Shown piece after piece: positions 8,079 to 15,978 of a stretch of 47,441 nucleotides of DNA (positions within the stretch are counted from its first letter, which is position 1; each line of letters starts with the position of its first letter). The position numbers and the translations under genes were made by a program. The DNA is from Clostridia bacterium. Lineage in GTDB: Bacteria > Bacillota > Clostridia > UMGS1840. Location: NCBI GenBank assembly GCA_017468465.1, contig JAFUIN010000009.1:71113-118553 (forward strand). The letters run 5' to 3'. The notes below the pieces were generated by a model that made no database searches, was not told the DNA's origin, and saw only the letters and a list, made by a program, of their open reading frames with translations.

Positions 8079-9593
8079 ATGAAAAAACCTGTTGCATTAC
8101 TGATTTTAGACGGTTACGGCTACAACAGTGAAGAAAAAGGGAATGCCATCAAAGCAGTTCCCGATAAATATATCGACAGCTTGCTCCAAAAATACCCCAG
8201 CACTTTAATCAATGCCAGCGGGATGGCAGTTGGTCTTCCTGACGGGCAGATGGGCAACTCTGAAGTAGGGCATACAAACATTGGTGCCGGCAGAATTGTA
8301 TATCAGGAATTAACCCGTATCACCAAAGCCATTCAGGACGGAGACTTTTTTCAAAATGATGTGCTTCTTGCTGCCATGGAAAACTGCAAGAAAAACGGTA
8401 CCGCTCTTCACTTGATGGGGCTTTTGTCTGACGGTGGGGTACACAGTCATAACACCCATCTGTATGGCTTGCTGGAGCTGGCAAAGAAAAGCGGAGTGAA
8501 CGATGTTTATGTTCACTGTTTCTTAGACGGACGTGATGTTCCGCCCTCCTCTGCCAAAGAATATCTGGCACAGCTGGAAGACAAGCTTTGTGAAATCGGT
8601 GTTGGTAAAATTGCTACCATTATGGGCAGATACTACGCAATGGACCGTGACAATCGTTGGGAACGTGTGGAAAAAGCCTACAATGCTATGGTAAAAGGTG
8701 TTGGCGAAACAGCAGCTTCTTCCGATGCGGCAATCACTGCATCCTATCAGAACGAAGTGGTAGACGAATTTGTTCTGCCTACTGTGATTGACGGTGCAAA
8801 GACCATTTCTGAAAATGACAGCGTGATTTTCTTCAACTTCCGTCCCGACCGCGCCAGAGAAATTACCCGTACCTTTGTGGACGAGGCGTTTTCCGGCTTT
8901 GAAAGAACATTTTTCCCCTTGTTCTACGTTTGTATGACCCAGTATGATGCAACGATGCCCAATGTGTCGGTTGCCTATAAACCCCAGAGCTTGAAAAACA
9001 CCTTTGGAGAATACATTTCCGACAAAGGCTTAAAACAGCTTCGTATTGCAGAAACCGAAAAATATGCACATGTTACCTTCTTCTTTAATGGCGGCGTGGA
9101 AGCAGAATTCAAAGGAGAAGACAGAGCCTTAATCGCTTCTCCCAAGGTTGCAACCTATGACCTGCAGCCCGAAATGTCGGCTTATGAAGTGAAAGACGAA
9201 GTCTTAAAACGCATCAATTCCGACCAGTATGATGTCATCATCTTAAACTATGCAAACTGTGACATGGTTGGGCATACCGGTGTGTTTGAAGCGGCAACTG
9301 CAGCAGTAAAAGCCGTTGACGAATGTATGAAAGAAACTGTGGAAGCAATCCTTAAAAAAGGCGGAATTGCAGTGGTAACTGCAGACCACGGCAATGCAGA
9401 TTTAATGTTCTCCGATGCGGAAGGCATTGTTACTGCGCATACCACCAATCCCGTTCCGTTAATTGTGTGCGGAGCAGGAGATGTAACCTTAAAAGAAGGT
9501 GGATGTTTGGCAGATGTTTGTCCCACCATGCTTCATTTAATGGGCTTGCCGCAGCCGGAAGAAATGACCGGTGAAAGCTTGATTGTAAAGTAA
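8079..9593 (+). CDS. gpmI: 2,3-bisphosphoglycerate-independent phosphoglycerate mutase
   Basis: Manganese-dependent alkaline-phosphatase-fold enzyme that converts 3-phosphoglycerate to 2-phosphoglycerate. I start it at the ATG at 8079 (MKKPVALLILDGYG), preceded by AGAAAGGA. A longer open frame to 7950 overlaps tpiA and includes the hairpin, so it is rejected. The result is 504 aa, normal for the family. The metal-binding DGYG near residue 12 and the phosphoserine loop GQMGNSEVGHTNIGAG near 55-70 are clear, as are FLDGRDVPPSSA, NFRPDRAREIT and VVTADHGNAD. The next gene starts two bases after its stop. Confidence 0.97.
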   Translation: MKKPVALLILDGYGYNSEEKGNAIKAVPDKYIDSLLQKYPSTLINASGMAVGLPDGQMGNSEVGHTNIGAGRIVYQELTRITKAIQDGDFFQNDVLLAAMENCKKNGTALHLMGLLSDGGVHSHNTHLYGLLELAKKSGVNDVYVHCFLDGRDVPPSSAKEYLAQLEDKLCEIGVGKIATIMGRYYAMDRDNRWERVEKAYNAMVKGVGETAASSDAAITASYQNEVVDEFVLPTVIDGAKTISENDSVIFFNFRPDRAREITRTFVDEAFSGFERTFFPLFYVCMTQYDATMPNVSVAYKPQSLKNTFGEYISDKGLKQLRIAETEKYAHVTFFFNGGVEAEFKGEDRALIASPKVATYDLQPEMSAYEVKDEVLKRINSDQYDVIILNYANCDMVGHTGVFEAATAAVKAVDECMKETVEAILKKGGIAVVTADHGNADLMFSDAEGIVTAHTTNPVPLIVCGAGDVTLKEGGCLADVCPTMLHLMGLPQPEEMTGESLIVK

Positions 9594-9594
9594 G

Positions 9595-10002
9595 ATGAAA
9601 GCACTTTTTACAACTGTCAAAAATCTGTTTTTGAAAAAAGACTTTATCTTATTTGTGGCAATCGGCGGGGTGAATACACTGACCTCCATTGTGGTTTCCT
9701 ATCTGTTGTCTGATTGGTTCAATCCGAATGTATCCTATGTGATAGGTTACATGGTTGGATTTATGGTGTCCTATTTGCTCAACAGCTTTTTCACCTTTCA
9801 CGAAGCGCTTTCTTTCGGAAAGCTGATAAAATATGCCATTGCAACCGTTCCCAATTTTCTCATTCAGAACGGTGTGGTCATTCTTTGCTACAACATTTTA
9901 GGTTGGCACAAGCTTGTTGCCTATGTATTGGCGGCGGCAATCGGCGTGCCGGTTACCTTTTTGTTGCAAAAATTCTTTACCTTCGGTAAGCGAAAAGGAT
10001 GA
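9595..10002 (+). CDS. GtrA-like small membrane protein
   Basis: A 135-aa protein with four hydrophobic segments (about residues 18-38, 43-63, 75-95 and 100-122) and the GtrA-type motifs FILFVAIGGVNTLTS at the start and VPVTFLLQKFFTF at the end. GtrA family proteins are thought to help move undecaprenyl-linked sugars across the membrane for surface polysaccharide or teichoic acid decoration. The ATG lies one base after the gpmI stop, so translation is probably coupled. Its presence at the end of a glycolytic operon is unexpected by function, and no glycosyltransferase partner is next to it. Confidence 0.85.
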   Translation: MKALFTTVKNLFLKKDFILFVAIGGVNTLTSIVVSYLLSDWFNPNVSYVIGYMVGFMVSYLLNSFFTFHEALSFGKLIKYAIATVPNFLIQNGVVILCYNILGWHKLVAYVLAAAIGVPVTFLLQKFFTFGKRKG

Positions 10003-10023
10003 TTCTTAAGTGTTTTTGCAAAA

Positions 10024-10109
10024 TGTCATTCTGAGTGCAGCGAAGAATCTCATGAAAAATGTTGAGATTCCTCGGCGCCTGAAAGTGTTCACAGCACCTC
10101 GGAATGACA
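10024..10109. repeat. Dispersed palindromic repeat of the TGTCATTCTGAG type
   Basis: The element begins TGTCATTCTGAG and ends CGGAATGACA, so its ends are inverted. Internally GAATCTCA and TGAGATTC (about 10044-10068) also pair. Repeats with this signature are common between genes in many bacterial genomes. Here it lies after gtrA and before the operon terminator. I cannot count other copies outside the window. Confidence 0.55.
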
Positions 10110-10154
10110 GCTTATAGCGGAAGCATCATTTATAAAGAGCAATTACAGTTTTAT

Positions 10155-10192
10155 AAAAAAAGGAGCATTCCATCTGGAATGCTCCTTTTTTG
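10155..10192 (+). terminator. Rho-independent terminator of pgk-tpiA-gpmI-gtrA
   Basis: AGGAGCATTCC pairs perfectly with GGAATGCTCCT around a four-base loop, flanked by an A-run on the left and a T-run (10186-10191) on the right. It could work on both strands. Confidence 0.9.
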
Positions 10193-10225
10193 TGGAAGGA
10201 AAATTTGAAATTTTACGGAAATGTA

Positions 10226-10254
10226 TTGAATATTTTTATTGTTTGTGTTATGAT
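10226..10254 (+). promoter_or_regulatory. Promoter of the first leader-RNA/small-protein unit
   Basis: TTGAAT (10226-10231), 17 bases, TATGAT (10249-10254), with a TGT extended -10 element. Counting seven bases on puts the transcription start at about 10261, the first base of the 10-bp closing stem described in the next entry. Confidence 0.75.
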
Positions 10255-10259
10255 ATGAG

Positions 10260-10422
10260 TGCGACGCAACTGAATATTGGGCAATCTGTAAGAGAAGTGT
10301 TTTTATTTTTGGTAAAAACACATTCTCTGTTTTGGCTTTCTCTTATAGGTTGTCAAAGGTTGTGTCGCAACAATCGGAGTTTGTGTTTTTCGGTGCATCG
10401 ACTTCGGTTGGTGCACTTTTTT
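10260..10422 (+). ncRNA. Structured leader RNA with terminator hairpin, copy 1 (unassigned class)
   Basis: Closing stem P1 pairs GCGACGCAAC (10261-10270) with GTTGTGTCGC (10359-10368). P2 pairs AGAGAAGTGTTTTTA (10291-10305) with TAAAAACAC-A-TTCTCT (10313-10328), with one bulged A. After P1 comes the conserved block AACAATCGGAGTTTGTG. A terminator hairpin follows: a 10-bp stem closed by a UUCG loop (10393-10416), then six T. CAATCGGAG (10371-10379) can instead pair with CTTCGGTTG (10402-10410) and would break the terminator. The same architecture recurs at 43585-43797 with different stem sequences but kept pairing, which is strong evidence for RNA function. It may be an attenuator or riboswitch for the gene at 10444, or an independent small RNA. 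I cannot name an RNA family for it. Confidence 0.72.
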
Positions 10423-10443
10423 ATTGGAAAGGAATGCCTATTT

Positions 10444-10671
10444 ATGGAATATCAAAAAAAACATAGCCTGACAGAACAATTAAAAGATTGTTGTAATCAA
10501 ATGTTGAATTTACTGGAATACTGTGATAAACATCCGGAAGGACAATGCTTGAAAGCGATTCAACAGGTGATTTGTAACCGGGAATTGGATGATTTTGAAG
10601 CAGTTGATGAAATTGTAGACATTTTGCAGGAATACGGTTGGAGCACAGGAACCCGTCATGATTTTGGATAA
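10444..10671 (+). CDS. Small protein of unknown function downstream of leader RNA copy 1
   Basis: A 75-aa mostly helical protein starting MEYQKKHSLTEQLKDCC. I place the start at the ATG at 10444, preceded by AAAGGA; the frame is open further upstream to 10192 but that stretch is occupied by the promoter and structured leader. It has four cysteines (a CC pair near residue 17, then single Cys) and an acidic second half (RELDDFEAVDEIVDILQEYG). No signal peptide or membrane segment is present. It is transcribed alone between two terminators. I do not recognise a family and assign no function. Confidence 0.68.
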   Translation: MEYQKKHSLTEQLKDCCNQMLNLLEYCDKHPEGQCLKAIQQVICNRELDDFEAVDEIVDILQEYGWSTGTRHDFG

Positions 10672-10772
10672 TTTTTGATATAACTTTTTGCAGATTTTGT
10701 TTCAACGTTTGTCAAGTTAGGGATGAATTAGAAAAGTTAGAGATTTTTCCCACCTCGCAAAAAAAGATAACT

Positions 10773-10809
10773 AAAAAATGTCGCAGTGAATTTCACTGCG
10801 ACATTTTTT
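10773..10809. terminator. Bidirectional terminator between the small protein gene and rarA
   Basis: TGTCGCAGTG pairs with CACTGCGACA around a five-base loop, with six A before and six T after. It can end the rightward small-protein transcript and the leftward glyA-rarA transcript. Confidence 0.9.
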
Positions 10810-10827
10810 ATAAGAGTAGAATACATT

Positions 10828-12123
10828 TTACCGTTTTTTCTTTGCCCAGAGTGCATCAATTTTTTTCGCATAGTTTAAGCTTTCGGTTTCAAATTTATTG
10901 TCACCGGGGAAGTAGTAGCTTTTATCTTTGATTTCGTCGGGTAAATATTGCTGGGGAACATAATGATTGGGAAAATTGTGGGCATATTGATAGCCCTGTG
11001 CATGTCCCAGCTTTTTGGCACCGGCATAATGCCCATCTTTTAAGTGTGCGGGGATGTCACCGGTGTGAGTATGCTCCACATCCGAAAGTGCTGCATCAAT
11101 GCTCATAATCACCGAATTGGATTTGGGGGCTGTAGACAGTAGAATTACCGCTTGCGCCAGGGGGATTCTTGCTTCTGGAAAGCCCAGCTGAAATGCAGCA
11201 TCCACGCAGGATTTCACAATGGAAACCGCTTGCGGATAGGCAAGCCCCACATCCTCCGATGCCATTACCATAATCCGTCGGCAAATAGAAATCAGGTCAC
11301 CGCCGGCAATCAGACGTGCCAGATAATGCAGTGCTGCATCCGGGTCACTGCCCCGAACAGATTTTTGAAAAGCAGACAAAATATCATAGTGACTGTCACC
11401 GTCACGGTCATAGCGGAAGGCTTTTTTGGAGGTGGCACGTTCCGCATCCTCCAGGGTGACAGAAATGGTTCCGTCTTTTTCCACCTTTGCAATCATACTG
11501 CACATTTCCACTGTATTCAGCGCTTTTCTGCAGTCTCCGCCGGAGGAAGAGGCAATGTGGCAAATGGCATCCTCCGAAAAGGTGATGTCCATGTCTTCTT
11601 TCAAAATGCGGATGGCACGGTGAATGGCTTCCTTGATGTCTTCGTCGGACAGCTCTTTGAACTCAAACACGGTGCAACGGGACAGCAGTGCATTATAGAT
11701 ATAAAAATGAGGGTTTTCTGTGGTGGAAGCAATGAGGGTGATATCGCCCTTTTCCACATATTCCAGCAGAGATTGCTGCTGTTTTTTATTGAAATTCTGA
11801 ATTTCGTCTAAATAAAGGACTACGCCGTTTTGCCCCTGAAAGCCGTCCAGATCTGCAATGATAGCTTTGATGTCGGCAACCGAGGCATTGGTGGCATTCA
11901 GTTTATACAGTTGTTTGTTGATGTTTTTGGCAATGAGGTTGGCAACGGTGGTTTTTCCGGTCCCCGAAGGGCCATAAAAAATCATGTTTGGCAAGCTCAT
12001 TCCGCCTTCTTTTGCACGCTCCAATACAGCAAAAACAGGCATCCCCTCCTGGAGGAGATGCCTTTGACCGACTACTTCGGTGATATGCTGTGGACGGAGT
12101 CTGTCTGCAAGAGGCTTACTCAT
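10828..12123 (-). CDS. rarA: RarA/MgsA family AAA+ ATPase (replication-associated recombination protein)
   Basis: A 431-aa clamp-loader-like AAA+ ATPase that acts at stalled replication forks. The start is the ATG at 12123 ([20 protein letters not shown]), which overlaps the end of glyA as ATGAGTAA; a longer frame reaching 12186 would lie inside glyA. Walker A (GPSGTGKTT) is near residue 51, Walker B ([11 protein letters not shown]) near 103, sensor 1 ([10 protein letters not shown]) and the arginine-finger region (LLSRC) follow. The C-terminal half has the MgsA-type tetramerisation motifs ([51 protein letters not shown]). Coupling to glyA by overlap appears accidental in function, as far as I know. 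Confidence 0.95.
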   Translation of the reverse strand: MSKPLADRLRPQHITEVVGQRHLLQEGMPVFAVLERAKEGGMSLPNMIFYGPSGTGKTTVANLIAKNINKQLYKLNATNASVADIKAIIADLDGFQGQNGVVLYLDEIQNFNKKQQQSLLEYVEKGDITLIASTTENPHFYIYNALLSRCTVFEFKELSDEDIKEAIHRAIRILKEDMDITFSEDAICHIASSSGGDCRKALNTVEMCSMIAKVEKDGTISVTLEDAERATSKKAFRYDRDGDSHYDILSAFQKSVRGSDPDAALHYLARLIAGGDLISICRRIMVMASEDVGLAYPQAVSIVKSCVDAAFQLGFPEARIPLAQAVILLSTAPKSNSVIMSIDAALSDVEHTHTGDIPAHLKDGHYAGAKKLGHAQGYQYAHNFPNHYVPQQYLPDEIKDKSYYFPGDNKFETESLNYAKKIDALWAKKKR

Positions 12124-13354
12124 ACAGCTTGTACTTGGCAACCAGCTGGGCAACGCCCCTCTGAACGGTTGCTTTATTTCCTTCAAAATCTTTTAAGGTT
12201 AAAGTAATGAGGTGTGCAATGGTTTTCATATCTTCCACACCCATACCTCTGGTGGTAACTGCCGCAGTTCCCACACGGATGCCGCTGGTGATAAAGGGAG
12301 ACTGGGGATCATTGGGGATGGCATTTTTGTTTACGGTGATGCCAACCTCGTCTAAATTCTGTTCGGCATCTTTTCCGGTTACCCCTAAGCTTCTTAAATC
12401 CAGGAGCATCAGGTGGTTGTCGGTTCCGCCGGAAACCAGGTCAACACCTTCTTCAATAAATGCAGCAGCCATTGCTTTTGCATTTTCAACAATACGTTTT
12501 TGATAGTCTTTGAATTCGTGGGTCAAAGCTTCGCCAAAGGCAACTGCTTTGCCTGCGATTACGTGCATTAAAGGACCGCCCTGCAGACCGGGGAATACAG
12601 CCTTGTCGATTGCTTTTGCATATTCTTCCTTACACATAATCATACCGCCACGGGGACCTCTTAAGGTTTTGTGGGTGGTGGTGGTTACAAAATCGGCATA
12701 GGGCACCGGGCTGGGATGAAGACCTGCAGCAACCAGACCTGCGATGTGTGCAATGTCTACCATCAGATATGCGCCCACTTCCTTGGCAATTTCCTGAAAT
12801 TTTTGGAAGTCGATAATTCTGGGATATGCAGATGCACCGGCTACAATCATTTTTGGTTTATGTTTCAGTGCCAGCTCTCTTACCTTGTCATAATCAATCA
12901 GGTGGGTTTCATCATCCACACCGTAGGAAACAATGTTGAAGTATTTACCGGAGATATTCACCGGGCTTCCGTGGCTTAAATGGCCGCCGTGTGCCAGGCT
13001 CATTCCTAAGATGGTGTCGCCGGGCTGCAGCATTGCAAAGTATACACAGGTATTCGCGTTGGCACCGGAATGAGGCTGAACATTAGCATGGTCACAACCG
13101 AAAATTGCTTTTGCACGGTCTCTTGCAATGTCTTCCACAATGTCCACACATTCGCAGCCACCGTAGTAACGTCTGCCGGGATACCCTTCTGCATATTTAT
13201 TGGTTAAAGGAGAGCCAACTGCCTGAAGCACTGCTTCGGAAACAAAGTTTTCCGATGCAATCAATTCAATTTTGGAGCGTTGTCTTTTTACCTCCAGTTC
13301 AATGGCGTCGGCCACTTTAGAGTCGGTTTTTCTGATAATGTTAGTAAATTCCAT
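12116..13354 (-). CDS. glyA: Serine hydroxymethyltransferase
   Basis: PLP enzyme that converts serine and tetrahydrofolate to glycine and 5,10-methylene-tetrahydrofolate, the main one-carbon source. The 412-aa length is typical. Visible motifs are [14 protein letters not shown] near residue 30, [53 protein letters not shown], and the PLP-lysine site [15 protein letters not shown] near 225. It is the first coding gene after the probable 6S RNA on this strand but has its own promoter at 13400-13428. Its last eight bases overlap the rarA start. Confidence 0.98.
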   Translation of the reverse strand: MEFTNIIRKTDSKVADAIELEVKRQRSKIELIASENFVSEAVLQAVGSPLTNKYAEGYPGRRYYGGCECVDIVEDIARDRAKAIFGCDHANVQPHSGANANTCVYFAMLQPGDTILGMSLAHGGHLSHGSPVNISGKYFNIVSYGVDDETHLIDYDKVRELALKHKPKMIVAGASAYPRIIDFQKFQEIAKEVGAYLMVDIAHIAGLVAAGLHPSPVPYADFVTTTTHKTLRGPRGGMIMCKEEYAKAIDKAVFPGLQGGPLMHVIAGKAVAFGEALTHEFKDYQKRIVENAKAMAAAFIEEGVDLVSGGTDNHLMLLDLRSLGVTGKDAEQNLDEVGITVNKNAIPNDPQSPFITSGIRVGTAAVTTRGMGVEDMKTIAHLITLTLKDFEGNKATVQRGVAQLVAKYKLYE

Positions 13355-13399
13355 AGATGATTCCTCTCTTCAAAAAAAGTCGCATTTTATCATATCCTT

Positions 13400-13428
13400 A
13401 TTATATAATAGAATGTTTCATTTTACAA
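13400..13428 (-). promoter_or_regulatory. Promoter of glyA-rarA
   Basis: On the minus strand TTGTAA (13428-13423), 17 bases, TATAAT (13405-13400). It lies between the terminator of the small RNA and glyA, so glyA expression need not depend on readthrough. Confidence 0.75.
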
Positions 13429-13464
13429 GCCTTTTTTTATAATTTTTATAATATTTTATGCAAA

Positions 13465-13497
13465 CAAAAAAAGCTGCAGATTGCGCTGCAGCTTTTT
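13465..13497 (-). terminator. Rho-independent terminator of the probable 6S RNA
   Basis: GCTGCAG pairs with CTGCAGC around a six-base loop, extended by A/T pairs on both sides. On the minus strand it ends in a seven-base U-run. It immediately follows the structured RNA. Confidence 0.88.
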
Positions 13498-13499
13498 AT

Positions 13500-13703
13500 G
13501 GGTTAATAAGACCCGCCGAGCCGTTGCCCGAAGATAATATTAGAAACCTGCATGTGCAGGTGGGTGCTTACCCTCAGTCGCACGTTCCCCATTCGGCTTA
13601 AAAAAGCGGTGGGCCTACAATTGACGAGAGGAGATGGGCTCCCTTATAAAAGGTGTTGGTTCTAATAAATATCCGGCTGACGAGAACGGCAGGAGGTTTA
13701 CAA
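13500..13703 (-). ncRNA. ssrS: Probable 6S RNA
   Basis: A non-coding stretch of about 200 bases between a strong -10 and a terminator. On the minus strand the ends form a long interrupted stem: CCTGCCG pairs with CGGCGGG, AGCCG with CGGCT, and ATTAGAA with TTCTAAT. The first segment has GTTCTCGTCAGCCGG, resembling the GTTCGxxAG segment of 6S RNA. The middle keeps the hairpins GGGTAAGCACCC and ACCTGCACATGCAGGT. Size, layout and isolated transcription fit 6S RNA, which binds sigma-A RNA polymerase in stationary phase. The alternative is a cis-acting leader of glyA, which is downstream, but the terminator and separate glyA promoter argue against this. A covariance-model search with Rfam RF00013 would decide. 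Confidence 0.65.
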
Positions 13704-13707
13704 TGCT

Positions 13708-13736
13708 ATTATAACACCTTGTTTTTCGTTTTATAA
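13708..13736 (-). promoter_or_regulatory. Promoter of the probable 6S RNA
   Basis: A perfect TATAAT (13713-13708 on the minus strand) preceded by a weak -35 TTATAA (13736-13731) at 17-base spacing. The predicted start is about 13701-13704. Confidence 0.65.
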
Positions 13737-13774
13737 GTATTTTATGAAAAAAACGAGGTGGAAAAGTCTGTTTA

Positions 13775-14191
13775 TTATTTTACTTCGTAAGCGCCCTTCA
13801 CCATAATAATCACATCGGTTGAGGCGGTAAAGCCTCTTCCGTCGTCACGGGGAACAATCAGATGATGGTTGGGGGGAACTGCTGTTTTATCTGCCAGGTC
13901 TACGCCGTCGGTAACATCGGAAATACCGCCGTTTTTGGAAGCGATTACAGATGCTTCGCCCCCACGCAGGATAAATTCACAGCCTTCCTTTGCACAAAAA
14001 GTTTTGCTTTTTTCAATGGTAGCAACGGTAAACACCGCAGTTTCTTTGATTTTGGTTTCTACCTTTGGCATAAAAATTTCATTTAAGTAGCTTAAGGAAA
14101 TGACCGGGTCTTCACCCGTTGCCAAAACTGTCACTGTTCCGATGATGGCTGCAATCAGCATAATCGGGAAGAATTTGTTCATCAATTTCAT
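13775..14191 (-). CDS. Small exported or membrane-anchored protein of unknown function
   Basis: A 138-aa protein starting MKLMNKFFPIMLIAAIIG at the ATG at 14191, which has an AGTGAGG site; an in-frame ATG directly after the mnmA stop (14212) would add seven residues. Residues about 6-25 form one hydrophobic segment, either a signal peptide or an N-terminal anchor. The rest is soluble, with the pattern CEFILRGGEASVIAS, ISDVTDGVDL, PPNHHLIVPRDDGRGF and VIIMVKGAYEVK. Proteins of this appearance recur in Clostridia, but I know of no assigned function. It is last in the nrdR-mnmA operon. Confidence 0.72.
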   Translation of the reverse strand: MKLMNKFFPIMLIAAIIGTVTVLATGEDPVISLSYLNEIFMPKVETKIKETAVFTVATIEKSKTFCAKEGCEFILRGGEASVIASKNGGISDVTDGVDLADKTAVPPNHHLIVPRDDGRGFTASTDVIIMVKGAYEVK

Positions 14192-14212
14192 AGGAAACAT
14201 CCTCACTTTCAT

Positions 14213-15280
14213 TTATAATATGGTGCCGCCGCCAACGACGGTATCGCCTTGATACAAAACCACAGCCTGACCTTTGGTAATGGCTTTCTGAGGCTCTTTG
14301 AAGGTGACTTGAATGGTATTTTCATCCGGCTGTGTCACCGTTGCAGGCTGTTCTTTCTGATTATAGCGTATTTTGGCGTAAACCTCCATTTCACCTTCAA
14401 TTTTGGGAATGGAAATCAGGTTAATGTCGGTTGCAAGAAATGTGGTTTGATACAGTTCGTCAATGGGCCCCAGTGTGACGGTGTTGGTTTCCAAATCTTT
14501 AGAAATGACATACATGGGGCAAGGGAAGGAGAGCCCCAACCCTTTTCGCTGACCTACGGTGTAGTGAATAATGCCTTTATGACGTCCCAGAATCTTACCG
14601 TTTTTGTCCACAAAATTTCCTTCCGGAAAAGATATTCCGCGATATCGGCGGATAAAAGCGGCATAATCACCATCAGGCACAAAGCAGATGTCCTGACTTT
14701 CCTTTTTGTGAGCGTTGTGGAAGCCGTTTTCTTCTGCAATGGCTCTGACTTCTGCTTTTTCCAGATTTCCCAGCGGGAAAATGGTGTGTGCCAGCTGATG
14801 TTGTGTCAGGGAATAAAGCACATAGCTTTGGTCTTTTTGGGTATCTTTTGCTTTTTTCAACAGATACCGTTTTGTTTTTTCGTCATATGCTACCTGTGCA
14901 TAATGGCCGGTGGCAATGTAGTCCATCCCTAACTGTTGTGCTGCTTTTAGCATGGCATCAAATTTGATGTAGCGGTTGCACAAAATGCAAGGGTTTGGCG
15001 TTTCTGCCCGTTCGTAACTTTTGGAAAAGCGGTCTATTACTGCTTTTTGAAAGGTTTCTTTCATATCACAAACAAAAAAATCAATTCCCAAGCGTTGGGC
15101 TACCAGTCTGGCATCCTCCGCATCAGCCGAAGAGCCGCAGATTCCGTCGGGAGAAGCACAATCTTCGTGAAGTTTCAAGGTGATGCCGCTGACGTTGGCT
15201 CCTTCCTTTTGCAAGAGCACCGCGCAAACCGATGAGTCCACGCCGCCACTCATTCCAACGGCAACTTTTTTCTGATTCAT
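14213..15280 (-). CDS. mnmA: tRNA-specific 2-thiouridylase MnmA
   Basis: ATP-dependent sulfur transfer to U34 of Lys, Glu and Gln tRNAs, giving the s2U of mnm5s2U. The PP-loop GMSGGVDSSVC occupies residues about 9-19. The two catalytic cysteines are in NPCILCNRYIKF (near 98-101) and SQDICFVPDGDY (near 198), and the tRNA-binding region keeps YATGHYAQV. The 355-aa length is normal. The gene begins 23 bases after nrdR and its stop abuts the small exported protein gene. Confidence 0.97.
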   Translation of the reverse strand: MNQKKVAVGMSGGVDSSVCAVLLQKEGANVSGITLKLHEDCASPDGICGSSADAEDARLVAQRLGIDFFVCDMKETFQKAVIDRFSKSYERAETPNPCILCNRYIKFDAMLKAAQQLGMDYIATGHYAQVAYDEKTKRYLLKKAKDTQKDQSYVLYSLTQHQLAHTIFPLGNLEKAEVRAIAEENGFHNAHKKESQDICFVPDGDYAAFIRRYRGISFPEGNFVDKNGKILGRHKGIIHYTVGQRKGLGLSFPCPMYVISKDLETNTVTLGPIDELYQTTFLATDINLISIPKIEGEMEVYAKIRYNQKEQPATVTQPDENTIQVTFKEPQKAITKGQAVVLYQGDTVVGGGTIL

Positions 15281-15303
15281 AGATAATGTTCCTTCTTTGA
15301 AAA

Positions 15304-15753
15304 CTATTTTAAGAGCTTTTGCAGCTCTTCCATAAATGTATTGATGTCGCGGAACTGACGGTACACCGATGCAAAGCGTACATAAGCAACCTCGTCCACC
15401 TCTTTGAGCTTATCCATAACCAGTTCGCCGATTCGCTCGCTGTCTACCTCCTGCATCAAATCGTTGTTTAACGCAGTTTCAATCTGGGAAACCATCAGCT
15501 CCATGGTGTCGATGGAAACAGGCCGTTTTTCGCAGGCGTGCATGATGCCGCGCAGTAGCTTCTGACGGTCAAACTGCTCCCGTGTTCCGTTTTTCTTAAT
15601 CACCACCAGGGGCGCAAGCTCCACGCGTTCATAGGTGGAAAAACGCCGCTCGCAAGACAGACATTCCCGTCTTCGTTTGATGGAGTTGGTTTCTTCTAAT
15701 CTGCGGGAGTCGATTACTTTGCTTTCGCCATATCCGCAATAAGGGCATTTCAT
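15304..15753 (-). CDS. nrdR: Transcriptional repressor NrdR
   Basis: A 149-aa nucleotide-sensing repressor of ribonucleotide reductase genes. A zinc ribbon uses Cys3, Cys6, Cys31 and Cys34 ([15 protein letters not shown]). An ATP-cone domain follows ([20 protein letters not shown]), ending in [15 protein letters not shown]. Nucleotide-triphosphate binding to the cone controls its oligomer state and DNA binding. It heads the operon with mnmA. No ribonucleotide reductase gene is in the window, so its targets lie elsewhere. Confidence 0.97.
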   Translation of the reverse strand: MKCPYCGYGESKVIDSRRLEETNSIKRRRECLSCERRFSTYERVELAPLVVIKKNGTREQFDRQKLLRGIMHACEKRPVSIDTMELMVSQIETALNNDLMQEVDSERIGELVMDKLKEVDEVAYVRFASVYRQFRDINTFMEELQKLLK

Positions 15754-15781
15754 ATGGAATCCCTCCTTATCTTTTGTATTT

Positions 15782-15811
15782 ATTATACTATATCCTTAAG
15801 ATAAAAATCAA
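15782..15811 (-). promoter_or_regulatory. Promoter of nrdR-mnmA
   Basis: Minus strand TTGATT (15811-15806), 18 bases, TATAAT (15787-15782), about 30 bases before the nrdR start. Confidence 0.7.
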
Positions 15812-15887
15812 GAAAAATATCAAATTTTTAGAAAAATGTAAAATTTCTAAAAAATTGAAAAAAACTATAGCATTTTGGAAAAAAGTG

Positions 15888-15922
15888 TGCTATAATGAAT
15901 TGGATTGTTATATCGTTAACAA
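15888..15922 (+). promoter_or_regulatory. pyrE promoter (extended -10) and start-proximal inverted repeat
   Basis: TGCTATAAT (15888-15896) is an extended -10; the -35 region is poor. Just after the predicted start lies an inverted repeat, TTGTTA (15905-15910) and TAACAA (15917-15922), separated by six bases. Its position would suit an operator, but I know of no matching regulator. Confidence 0.55.
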
Positions 15923-15978
15923 ATTTCACAAAAAAAAAATAACACATTTGTGTGCAATAAAGGAAGGATGTTTTGATT

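Noticed and set aside
10192-10443. Upstream in-frame extension of the small protein at 10444
   Set aside because: The stretch holds the promoter, paired stems and terminator hairpin of the leader RNA, has no ribosome site at its start, and encodes low-complexity Cys/Phe-rich sequence.
13500-13703. Riboswitch for glycine, tetrahydrofolate or SAM upstream of glyA
   Set aside because: I could not find the conserved cores of these classes, and glyA has its own promoter beyond the terminator; 6S RNA fits better.
14249-14932. 227-aa open frame antisense to mnmA
   Set aside because: The sense gene is a complete, conserved MnmA; the antisense product is Phe/Cys-rich noise.
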